NCBI GenBank assembly: GCA_964423345.1
Contig: CAYREV010000068.1
Coordinates: 1 to 5,802 of the forward strand
Source of the DNA: CAYREV01 sp964423345
GTDB lineage: Bacteria > Bacteroidota > Rhodothermia > Balneolales > Balneolaceae
Length of the DNA: 5,802 nt
Direction: 5' to 3'
Part shown: positions 1-5,435 of the stretch, in pieces
How positions within the stretch are numbered: position 1 is the first letter of the stretch
Layout: each line of letters opens with the position of its first letter
Translations under genes and position numbers: made by a program
Notes under the pieces: model-generated
What the model was told of the DNA's origin: nothing
The model's database searches: none
What the model saw: the letters and a program-made list of their open reading frames with translations, nothing else

Positions 1-195
1 CTCGAGCTTGCCGATCGCGGCCAGCAGGGCCCAGTCGACCTGCCACGTGTCGCCGGCGTCGACGTAGGCCTCCAGCATCCGCGCGGGCACGTGGTGCTCC
101 AGCCCGTCCGGGCCCGTGTGGCTGGGGCCGGCGCCCATCGCCGCGAGCGGCAGACCGGCAGCGACCAGCCCGAATGCGATGGCGGCGCGACGCAC
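1..195 (-). CDS. Secreted lytic transglycosylase (SLT/VirB1-like), N-terminal part, runs off left edge
   Basis: This minus-strand gene starts at GTG (195-193) and stays open to base 1, giving 65 residues. The start is supported by a strong GAGGAGGA ribosome site 3 nt upstream. Residues 1-22 look like a Sec signal peptide: two Arg, a hydrophobic core (AIAFGLVAAGLPLAA), then Gly/Ala/Ser. Residues 32-65 read LEHHVPARMLEAYVDAG, then DWALLAAIGKLE. This matches the start of the SLT-type transglycosylase domain of actinobacterial secreted enzymes, in which a (L/V)LAAIGxxE motif supplies the catalytic Glu. Here that Glu would be residue 65, encoded by the last three bases of the window. Such enzymes cleave peptidoglycan glycan strands; beside a T4SS, the VirB1 role of local wall opening is the natural inference. 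An ATG at residue 20 is a less likely start because it would remove the signal peptide. The rest of the domain, and any NlpC/P60 partner domain, cannot be seen. Confidence 0.8.
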   Translation of the reverse strand, partial: MRRAAIAFGLVAAGLPLAAMGAGPSHTGPDGLEHHVPARMLEAYVDAGDTWQVDWALLAAIGKLE

Positions 196-198
196 GGG

Positions 199-206
199 TC
201 CTCCTC
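199..206 (-). promoter_or_regulatory. Ribosome binding site of the transglycosylase gene
   Basis: On the minus strand GAGGAGGA is followed by CCC and then the GTG start at 195. It is nearly perfectly complementary to the anti-Shine-Dalgarno sequence of 16S rRNA. It decides the GTG start over the internal ATG at residue 20. The spacing is on the short side. Confidence 0.75.
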
Positions 207-223
207 TCGACGGCCCTAAACGA

Positions 224-239
224 GTTGCACCGCGGCAAC
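224..239. repeat. Short inverted repeat GTTGC-N6-GCAAC, possible operator
   Basis: GTTGC (224-228) and GCAAC (235-239) are perfect inverted arms around a 6-bp spacer ACCGCG. The dyad lies in the divergent intergenic region, 28 bp upstream of the transglycosylase start. Its size fits a dimeric regulator's operator, for example a GntR- or TetR-type repressor as often found on actinobacterial conjugative elements. A 5-bp arm can easily occur by chance. Confidence 0.3.
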
Positions 240-312
240 GGGCGCCGGTGACAGGTGTGCGCCCCGCGCATCGACGTCACTCGCAGGCCGCGACGGTGAG
301 GACTTGTTGGGT

Positions 313-337
313 GGCGGCCCGCACAGGCCGGGCCGCC
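313..337 (+). repeat. Perfect 8-bp inverted repeat (hairpin) just before the first operon ribosome site
   Basis: GGCGGCCC (313-320) and GGGCCGCC (330-337) are perfect inverted arms around a 9-nt loop, all G-C pairs. The right arm ends immediately before the GAGGAGGA Shine-Dalgarno of the first operon gene. In RNA the stem would be very stable. It leaves the ribosome site free but adjacent, so it could modulate translation initiation or mRNA stability. It has no U-tract, so it is not a canonical intrinsic terminator. The same dyad could also be a protein binding site in DNA. Confidence 0.5.
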
Positions 338-345
338 GAGGAGGA
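338..345 (+). promoter_or_regulatory. Ribosome binding site of the small membrane protein gene
   Basis: GAGGAGGA lies 4 nt before ATG 350 and is the strongest Shine-Dalgarno of the plus-strand genes. It selects ATG 350 over in-frame upstream starts such as GTG 311 or ATG 116, and marks this gene as the likely operon head. Confidence 0.75.
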
Positions 346-349
346 CACG

Positions 350-661
350 ATGACCACCACGTTGACGACGGTGTTGGCACAGGCCCCGGTCCCGCGGCTG
401 GACCCGGCACGGGGGCAACGGTGGATCCCGCACTACGACCGGGTCGTGGAGGCCCTGTCCGGGTTGATGCTGGCGGGGCTGCTGGTGTGCGCCGGAGCGG
501 TGATCATCGGCGGGGCGACCTGGTGGGTGTCCTCGACCCGAGCCCCCCACTCGGCCGCGATCACCATGGGACGGCTGGCGGTGATCGCCGGGTTCGTCGG
601 TGCGATCTGCATCGGTGCGGCCCGCGTGATCGTCAACACCGGCTTCAACCTCGGGTCCTGA
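350..661 (+). CDS. Small two-helix membrane protein, pilin/VirB2-position candidate in the T4SS operon
   Basis: The product has 103 residues and is the first gene of the plus-strand run. The N-terminal third (1-34) is polar, with RGQRWIPHYDR at 21-31. Two hydrophobic segments follow, about 35-57 (ALSGLMLAGLLVCAGAVIIGG) and 72-97 (MGRLAVIAGFVGAICIGAARVIV), joined by a short polar loop containing SSTRAPHS. Size, two helices with a short loop, and position upstream of VirB8-, VirB6- and VirB4-like genes resemble VirB2/TrbC-type pilins and the small membrane subunits of Gram-positive T4SSs. I see no classical cleavable signal peptide, so the pilin reading is inference and a small channel subunit is equally possible. 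ATG 350 is chosen for its GAGGAGGA ribosome site. The in-frame reading extends back to 116, but that region is the divergent intergenic region and the other gene. GTG 311 (13 residues longer, weak GAGG 9 nt upstream) is the main alternative. The next gene begins 3 nt after the stop. Confidence 0.75.
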   Translation: MTTTLTTVLAQAPVPRLDPARGQRWIPHYDRVVEALSGLMLAGLLVCAGAVIIGGATWWVSSTRAPHSAAITMGRLAVIAGFVGAICIGAARVIVNTGFNLGS

Positions 662-664
662 CCG

Positions 665-1411
665 ATGGGTGGCGACTACGGCCCGCGCATGGGGCTGCCA
701 GTCGGCAGCCTGGCCCTTGCGGCCGCGCTGCTGGCGGTGCTGGTGGTCGGGGGCGGCTGGCTCACGGTCCGCGGCCTGACCGCTCCGAGCACTCCCGCGC
801 CTTCGGTGTCGGGTCCGCGGGTGGAGCCGGACGTGTTGGCGTTCGGTGCCCCGGAGGTCGTCGACGGGGTGCCGTGGGGCTTTCCGCTGACGGCTGACGG
901 AGCGGCCGCGGCGGCCGTGACGGCCGTGGCGGTGACCGGCCAGCAAGCGGTGGTGTTCGACCCGGACCGGTACGCCGAGGTCGCCCGGGTGGTGTTCTCA
1001 CCGGAGCAGATTCGCGTTCAGGGCCGTCGGTTGGAGGCGGTGCGGGTCCAGTTCGACCAGCAGGGCTGGCACGACGCCCCGCCGTCGCGGCGCACCTACC
1101 ACTTCGCGGTGCTCGCGGTCGCCCCGTCCGGGTTCGACCCGACCGGACCGTCGGCCACCGTGGACGTGTGGTCGATGACCCTGGTCGGTGTCGGCGATCA
1201 CGGCGGGGCGGTGTTCGCCACCTCCACGGTCGACCTGCAAGCCGACCCGTCAGGGCAGACGTGGCAGGTGACCGGGCTCGAATCCAGCGAGGGGCCGGTG
1301 CCGCTGGTCGACGCCCCGGCGTCGGCACCCGGCCGCACCCGCATGCTGCTGCGCGACGCCACCGTGACCGTCCCGCTGCCCGTCGGCACTCCGCAGGCGA
1401 CGGGCCGATGA
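665..1411 (+). CDS. Single-pass membrane protein with NTF2/VirB8-like extracytoplasmic domain
   Basis: The product has 248 residues: a short N-terminus, one membrane helix at about 14-36 (GSLALAAALLAVLVVGGGWL), a Pro/Ser linker at 40-55 (STPAPSVSGP), and an outer domain from about 60 to 215. That domain opens with GVPWGFPLTADGAAAAAV (68-85), a pattern I associate with actinobacterial T4SS operon proteins. It closes with paired beta-like stretches (VDVWSMTLVGV at 166-176 and WQVTGLES at 200-207, then GPVPL). A helix rich in Ala followed by a sheet ending in W-x-V is typical of NTF2-like folds, the fold of VirB8 and of TcpC in Gram-positive conjugation. The likely role is an assembly factor or channel scaffold outside the membrane. 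It starts 3 nt after the previous stop with only a weak ribosome site, so coupling is likely; ATG 689 (residue 9) is an alternative start. Its stop overlaps the next ATG (ATGA). The membrane topology is clear; the VirB8 relation is inferred from layout and pattern, not from an alignment. Confidence 0.82.
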   Translation: MGGDYGPRMGLPVGSLALAAALLAVLVVGGGWLTVRGLTAPSTPAPSVSGPRVEPDVLAFGAPEVVDGVPWGFPLTADGAAAAAVTAVAVTGQQAVVFDPDRYAEVARVVFSPEQIRVQGRRLEAVRVQFDQQGWHDAPPSRRTYHFAVLAVAPSGFDPTGPSATVDVWSMTLVGVGDHGGAVFATSTVDLQADPSGQTWQVTGLESSEGPVPLVDAPASAPGRTRMLLRDATVTVPLPVGTPQATGR

Positions 1412-2520
1412 GGTGGCGGCGGTGGCATCAGGACGAGGACGGGCTGGCCCCGGTGTTGGTCGGCGCCGGTGTGGTCGGTGGCCTGCTGGGCGCCTCCTGG
1501 TTGGGTGCGGACTGGGCCTCGAGCCTGCTGCGCCGAGCCGGCGGGGAGCTCACCGCCTGGGTGCTGTCCGGTGCGTTCTGGGTCATCGACCTCGTGGCGG
1601 CCCAGGCAGCCGCCGCCCCGGCCGAACTGGACGTGTTCACCCCCGTGCTGGAGGGGCCGGCGCTGCCGATCTGGGCGCTCGCGGCGCTGGTGTGTGTCGC
1701 CGCGTTGCTGGCCGAGGTGATCGGCGGGGTCGTCACCGGCAACGTCCCCCGCATGGTCACCGCCGTGTTCCGCGCGATCATCGCCGGCCTGCTGGCCACC
1801 GCCGGCGGCAGCCTCCTGCTGATGGTCGGAGGGGCCCTTTCGGATCTCGGCCGGATCGCCCTGCAGGCCTCCGGCACCACCGTGGACGCGCCGCTGCTGC
1901 CGCTGCAGGAGGTGCTCATGGAAACCGCACGGGCCCAGACCGGCGCACCCGAGCTGTTCGTCGCGTTCCTCGCTGCCCTGGTGATCGTGTTCTCCGGGCT
2001 GGCGATCTACTTCCTGCTGGCCATGCGGCCCGTCCTGCTGGCGATCCTTATCGTGTTCCTCCCAGTCGCCCACGCATTGAGCGTCTGGGAACCCCTGCGG
2101 CGGGTGCAGCTGCGGGCCTGGGCGCTGGCGTTCGCCGTGCTGCTCTCCGACGCCGCGGTGCTGACGATGTTCGCGGTGGCCAACACCGCGGCCGCGCAGG
2201 TCGCCGGGGTCGACCGGCTGATCTTCGGCACCTTCGGGATGCTGCTCGCCGCCCTCGCACCGGCCGCGCTGGCCCGGGTCGTCGGCGCACCGGAGCTGCA
2301 GACGGCGGTCACCTCCATGTCGTCGGGGTCCCGCCGGATGGTCGGCACCGGCGCGGTCGCCGCCAAGGGCGCGCTGTTCGCCGCCGCCTACTCCGCCCGC
2401 CGCCATCACACCGCCACCGGCGGCACGGGAGCCGTCCCCGAAACGGTCGCGGCCCCGACGGGCGGATGGAGCGACGCGCTGGACGCCCCGCTGTCGACGG
2501 GAAGGGAATCCGATGGCTGA
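1408..2520 (+). CDS. Polytopic VirB6/TrbL-like T4SS channel protein
   Basis: The product has 370 residues with many hydrophobic segments: about 13-34, a weaker one at 49-66, then 86-109, 120-145, 184-204, 206-224, 238-260 and 272-293. The C-terminal 45 residues are polar, ending in a Thr/Gly/Pro-rich tail. The pattern of a long membrane block, a central amphipathic region (146-182) and a soluble tail fits the VirB6/TrbL family, which forms the inner-membrane channel for DNA. The segment LPVAHALSVWEPLRRVQLRA (218-237), a charged turn between two helices followed by a long hydrophobic run, resembles the conserved core of actinobacterial TrbL-like proteins. ATG 1408 overlaps the upstream stop as ATGA, and a start further upstream would lie inside the preceding gene. 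The gene overlaps the next start by 8 nt. The N-terminus (MRWRRWHQDEDGLAP) places positive charge inside. The family assignment rests on topology and gene order; sequence in this family is poorly conserved. Confidence 0.82.
   Translation: MRWRRWHQDEDGLAPVLVGAGVVGGLLGASWLGADWASSLLRRAGGELTAWVLSGAFWVIDLVAAQAAAAPAELDVFTPVLEGPALPIWALAALVCVAALLAEVIGGVVTGNVPRMVTAVFRAIIAGLLATAGGSLLLMVGGALSDLGRIALQASGTTVDAPLLPLQEVLMETARAQTGAPELFVAFLAALVIVFSGLAIYFLLAMRPVLLAILIVFLPVAHALSVWEPLRRVQLRAWALAFAVLLSDAAVLTMFAVANTAAAQVAGVDRLIFGTFGMLLAALAPAALARVVGAPELQTAVTSMSSGSRRMVGTGAVAAKGALFAAAYSARRHHTATGGTGAVPETVAAPTGGWSDALDAPLSTGRESDG
2499..2508 (+). promoter_or_regulatory. Ribosome binding site of the SCO6880-type gene, inside the preceding gene
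   Basis: GGGAAGGGAA lies 4 nt before ATG 2513 and within the last codons of the VirB6-like gene. It supports this start and the 8-nt gene overlap, and suggests a higher or more independent initiation rate here than at the other junctions. Confidence 0.55.
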
Positions 2521-3888
2521 CCTGCCCACCTACGCCTGGCCGCTGCGGCCCGACGGCGGCGTGCTGCTCGGCCTGTCGATCCCGCGGCTCGCGGCGATCG
2601 GCACCGCCGGGGTGGTGCTCATCGTCGCGATGCTGCACCCCACCCTGGCCGGCGTGACGGTCGCGTTCGCCGTCATCGGACTGCTGCTGACACTCGCCTC
2701 CGTCCGGGTGGGCGGCCGGGTGCTGGTCGAGTGGGCGCCCGTGGCCGCCGGCTTCGGGTGGGCCACGCTGACCCGCAACCGAACCTTCCGCCGGTGCGAC
2801 GACCTCGCCCTCGACCTGCCGCCCGAGACGCTCGACCTGCCCGGCGAGCTGTTCGGCATCGAGCTGCACGACCTCACCATCGATGGCACCACGGCGACCG
2901 TGGCCAACCCCACCCCGGCTGGCTACGGCATCGTGCGCGACACCTTCCGCAACCGGCTCGTCACCGTCGCGGAACTGTCGGCCCCCGACTTCCTGTTCTG
3001 CGACCCGGACGTGCAACAGGCCCGCATCGCCGCCTGGGGTGNNNNNNNNNNNNNNNNNNNNNNNNNNNNNNNNNNNNNNNNNNNNNNNNNNNNNNNNNNN
3101 NNNNNNNNNNNNNNNNNNNNNNNNNNNNNNNNNNNNNNNNNGCCGCCCGGCGGGCCGTCCGGCAGGCCGGCGGGGGTCTCGACGGCGCTGCACGAGTGCT
3201 GATGGACCGCGCCGCCACGATCGAGGACCTGCTCGCCACGGGTGGCCTGCAGGTCCACGGCTGGCTACCCGCCCGGTCGATCGCCGGGCTGCTGCGGGTG
3301 GCCTTCGATCCGGCCGCCCACACCCGGACCGACCTATCGGCCGACGTCACCTGCGGGGGCGGGGTCGACCCGGCCGCGGCCGGCCCCTACGGGCTCGACG
3401 AGGACTGGACCCGCCTGCGTCACGACTCCGGCTGGTCGACCACCCTGCAGGTCACCCGTCCGCCGTCGCGGCCGGTACCCGGCGACTTCCTCCAGCACCT
3501 GCTCATCGGCGCCCCCGTCACCCGCCGGCTCTCCCTGCTGTACGTGCCCACGCCCGCGGCGACCGCGCAGCGGCAGGCCACCTCGGCCCAGGTGTCCGCC
3601 GACGCCGAGGCCGCCCTGCGGACCCGCTGGGGCTTCACCATCGGCGCACGCCAGCGCCGCACCCACGACGACGCCGCCCGCCGCGAGGCCGACCTCGTCG
3701 ACGGCCGCGCCGTCTACCGCACCTGCTGGACGCTCACGATCACCGGCACCGACCCGGACGACCTCGACGCGGCCGTCGAGCAGGTCGAGGCCGCCGCCCG
3801 CCGATGCGGCCTCGAGCTGCGACGGCTCACCGGACTGCAGCGCCAAGGCTGCGGGTTCACCCTGCCCCTGTGCCGCGGAGCGGGCTGA
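2513..3888 (+). CDS. SCO6880-family T4SS protein: PrgI/VirB3-like hairpin plus VirB4 N-terminal-like domain (interrupted by assembly gap)
   Basis: The gene is read in two parts around the N run. Before it are 176 codons. Residues 1-20 (TYAWP, GGVLLGL) lead into two adjacent membrane helices at about 26-42 and 45-64, the PrgI/VirB3-like hairpin that anchors VirB4. A soluble part follows with LPGELFGIELHDL (109-121) and an ending DPDVQQARIAAWG (164-176). After the gap 248 codons remain (from 3142), including YGLDEDWTRLRHDSGW, a RRLSLLYVPTPA strand, the helical TSAQVSADAEAALRTRWGF, an RREADLV motif, and the closing LQRQGCGFTLPLCRGAG. These are features I recognise from actinobacterial SCO6880-type proteins, whose C-terminal half looks like the N-terminal domain of VirB4. 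Such proteins are, from memory, about 490-510 residues, so roughly 65-85 codons may be missing. The parts lie in different frames only if the gap is literally 100 nt. The stop TGA 3886-3888 shares its A with the next ATG. Confidence 0.85.
3042..3141. other. Assembly gap, exactly 100 Ns, inside the SCO6880-type gene
   Basis: The run is exactly 100 Ns, the customary placeholder for a scaffold gap of unknown length. It interrupts a coding region whose flanks both encode parts of one expected protein. The left flank ends one base into a codon and the right flank begins on a codon boundary. An intact gene therefore needs a true gap length of 2 modulo 3, which 100 is not. The right flank (3142-3175) is extremely GC-rich with nested short palindromes, for example GCCC-GGC-GGGC at 3145-3155 and GCCGGC at 3166-3171. 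That may explain the break in assembly. Confidence 0.95.
3877..3880 (+). promoter_or_regulatory. Ribosome binding site of the VirB4-type ATPase gene
   Basis: GGAG lies 7 nt before ATG 3888, inside the last codons of the upstream gene. Together with the TGATG junction it supports this start over the many in-frame upstream codons that fall within the preceding gene. Confidence 0.5.
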
Positions 3889-5435
3889 TGGGCCGCCCAC
3901 GGCTGCTCCGACGCCTCGCTGCCACCCCGCGGCGTCCGGCCCGCCGCGGCCCGACCCGCCACACCTCGATTCGCTCATCCGATGCGGAGGGGTGGGGGAC
4001 GCTGGCGCGCCGCTACCGGCGGCTCGGCAGCCGCCACGGGCAGCGGCGCCGGCTGGCCGCCCGCACGCTCGTCGAGCACCGGCTCGCCGGCTGGGAGGTG
4101 TCCACCGCCACGCTCGAGTCCGCCTATCCGTGGCAGGTCGCCTCCACCGCCGGCCGCCGCGACGCCACCGGGATCGCCGTCGGGCCGTCCCCGACCGGAG
4201 GGACGTTCACCTTCGACCCCTGGACCGAATACCGGGCGGGCCGGTTGACCAACCCCAACCTGCTCGTGCTGGGCGAGATCGGCTCTGGCAAGTCCGCCCT
4301 GGTCAAGACGCTGGTGTGGCGCGGGCTCGAGTTCGGCCGGGGCGCGCTGATCGTCGACCCCAAGGGCGAATACCGGCCACTGGCTGAGGCCGCCGGCATC
4401 GAACCCATCAGGCTCGCCCCGGGCGCCGGGGCGATCCTCAACCCGCTCGACCCCGGCGTCGCCGGCACCCAGCTGTCGCAGCAGGCGCTGTTTCACCGCA
4501 ACACCGCCACCGTCCGTGCCCTGCTCGAGGCCACTCTGACCCGGCCCTGCCGGCAGCTGGAGATGGTGCTGCTCTCTGCCGCGCTCGCCCGCGTCTCCGG
4601 GCTGGACCACCCACCCACCTCTGACGGGCTACCGGGGCAGGTCGCCACGCTGCCGCAGCTCGCCGATGCGCTGGCCGACCCACCCGCATCGGTCGCCAAG
4701 GCGGCTCGCATGGACCCCGAGCGGGTGATCGACGAGTCCCGCGAGATCGCCCTGGCCCTGGCACGGCTCGTGTCCGACCACGGCGACCTCGCCGGCATGT
4801 TCAACGGCCCCACCAGCATCGACGCCGACCCCACCGCCCCGCTCACCGTCGTCGACATCGCCACCATCTACTCCAGCCACCGGGCCCTGCTCCCACTGGT
4901 CATGATCTGCACCGCCGCATGGCTGCAACTCGCGGTCGACACCACCCCGCGCGGAAGGTGGCAGGTCAACGACGAGGCCTGGGCCCTGCTGGCCGACGAC
5001 GCCTCCGCCCGATGGATGCAGGCCAACGTCAAGCTCTCCCGGCAGCTGTCCCTGTCCGTCATCAACGTCCTGCACCGGCTGTCCGACACCGCCGCCGCCG
5101 GCGCCGACGGGTCCGCGACCCGCGCGGTGGCGGCCGGGGTGGTCTCCGACTCCGGCACCCGGGTGATCTACCGCCAGCCCGACACCGAAGCCGACCTGCT
5201 CGCCACCACGCTCGGGCTCAACCGCCGGCAGGTGGCCATGACCGGCATGCTCGGACGCGGCCGCGGACTCTGGCTCACCGGCAGCCAGCACCGGCACGCC
5301 TCGCTCGTCGACCACCTCCTCTCCGACATCGAGGCCGACCTGGTCGACACCGACCACGCCATGAACGCCGACCCCCGGAAGCTCACGAATGACGAAGGCC
5401 CCCAGCAGTTGGACGACGACAAGGCCCGGCCGTGA
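3888..5435 (+). CDS. VirB4-type T4SS ATPase (C-terminal motor domain as a separate protein)
   Basis: The product has 515 residues and is the motor that powers T4SS assembly and transport at the inner face of the membrane. Residues 1-65 are very Arg-rich. The segment SAYPWQV (78-84) and the following GIAVGPSPTGGTFTFDPW (95-112) match the entry to the VirB4 nucleotide-binding domain. Walker A is GEIGSGKS (129-136). VDPKGEY (156-162) is the conserved motif after the first strands. NPLDPG (185-190) follows. Walker B with catalytic Glu is NDEAW (361-365), then KLSRQLSLSVINVLHRLSD (382-400) and TRVIYRQPDTEAD (424-436) with the conserved Gln 430. The end (GRGRGLWLTGS, DIEADLVDTDHAM) is the usual family C-terminus, followed by an acidic tail. 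The length matches the actinobacterial form, which lacks the roughly 300-residue VirB4 N-terminal domain; that part appears to be in the upstream gene. Start ATG 3888 forms a TGATG junction; the stop overlaps the next GTG. Confidence 0.93.
   Translation: MGRPRLLRRLAATPRRPARRGPTRHTSIRSSDAEGWGTLARRYRRLGSRHGQRRRLAARTLVEHRLAGWEVSTATLESAYPWQVASTAGRRDATGIAVGPSPTGGTFTFDPWTEYRAGRLTNPNLLVLGEIGSGKSALVKTLVWRGLEFGRGALIVDPKGEYRPLAEAAGIEPIRLAPGAGAILNPLDPGVAGTQLSQQALFHRNTATVRALLEATLTRPCRQLEMVLLSAALARVSGLDHPPTSDGLPGQVATLPQLADALADPPASVAKAARMDPERVIDESREIALALARLVSDHGDLAGMFNGPTSIDADPTAPLTVVDIATIYSSHRALLPLVMICTAAWLQLAVDTTPRGRWQVNDEAWALLADDASARWMQANVKLSRQLSLSVINVLHRLSDTAAAGADGSATRAVAAGVVSDSGTRVIYRQPDTEADLLATTLGLNRRQVAMTGMLGRGRGLWLTGSQHRHASLVDHLLSDIEADLVDTDHAMNADPRKLTNDEGPQQLDDDKARP

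Larger units (their letters stand above)
196..349. promoter_or_regulatory. Divergent intergenic region between transglycosylase and T4SS operon
   Basis: These 154 bp separate two divergently transcribed units and must hold, or lie close to, both promoters unless transcription enters from outside. I see no convincing -35/-10 pair on either strand. TTGCAC at 225-230 resembles a -35 box but has no A/T-rich -10 at the right distance. The region contains two inverted repeats (listed separately) and strong ribosome sites at both ends. The shared region suggests coordinated control of wall opening and channel synthesis, which is an inference. Confidence 0.5.

Noticed and set aside
225..230. TTGCAC as a -35 box of a plus-strand promoter
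   Set aside because: No A/T-rich -10 sequence lies 16-18 bp downstream; the hexamer is part of the GTTGC/GCAAC dyad.
313..337. Intrinsic terminator upstream of the operon
   Set aside because: The stem is not followed by a T-run and sits immediately before a strong ribosome site, so leader structure is the better reading.
196..349. Origin of transfer (oriT) in the intergenic region
   Set aside because: There is no relaxase gene nearby, no recognisable nic site and no set of direct repeats; two short dyads are not enough.
304..897. Open frame of 197 codons overlapping the first two operon genes
   Set aside because: The product is Gly/Arg/Pro-rich without recognisable motifs and is out of frame with two well-supported genes that have membrane helices and good junctions.
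1198..2529. Long open frame on the minus strand (443 codons) opposite the VirB6-like gene
   Set aside because: It is antisense to a clear membrane protein gene. Its product is a low-complexity Gly/Gln/Arg/His-rich string with no domain, as expected from the complement of GC-rich codons.
2513..3202. SCO6880-type gene as a 229-residue truncated protein ending at 3202
   Set aside because: The end depends on reading 100 Ns as real length. The conserved continuation is intact in another frame after the gap.
2883..3887. N-terminal extension of the VirB4-type ATPase back to ATG 2883
   Set aside because: This stretch lies out of frame over the upstream gene and passes through the Ns. Its product is Arg/Pro-rich noise, and TGATG at 3886-3890 gives a proper start.
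3334..3978. Minus-strand open frame of 214 codons opposite the SCO6880-type and ATPase genes
   Set aside because: Gly/Val/Ala-rich shadow with no motif; the plus strand here carries conserved family features.
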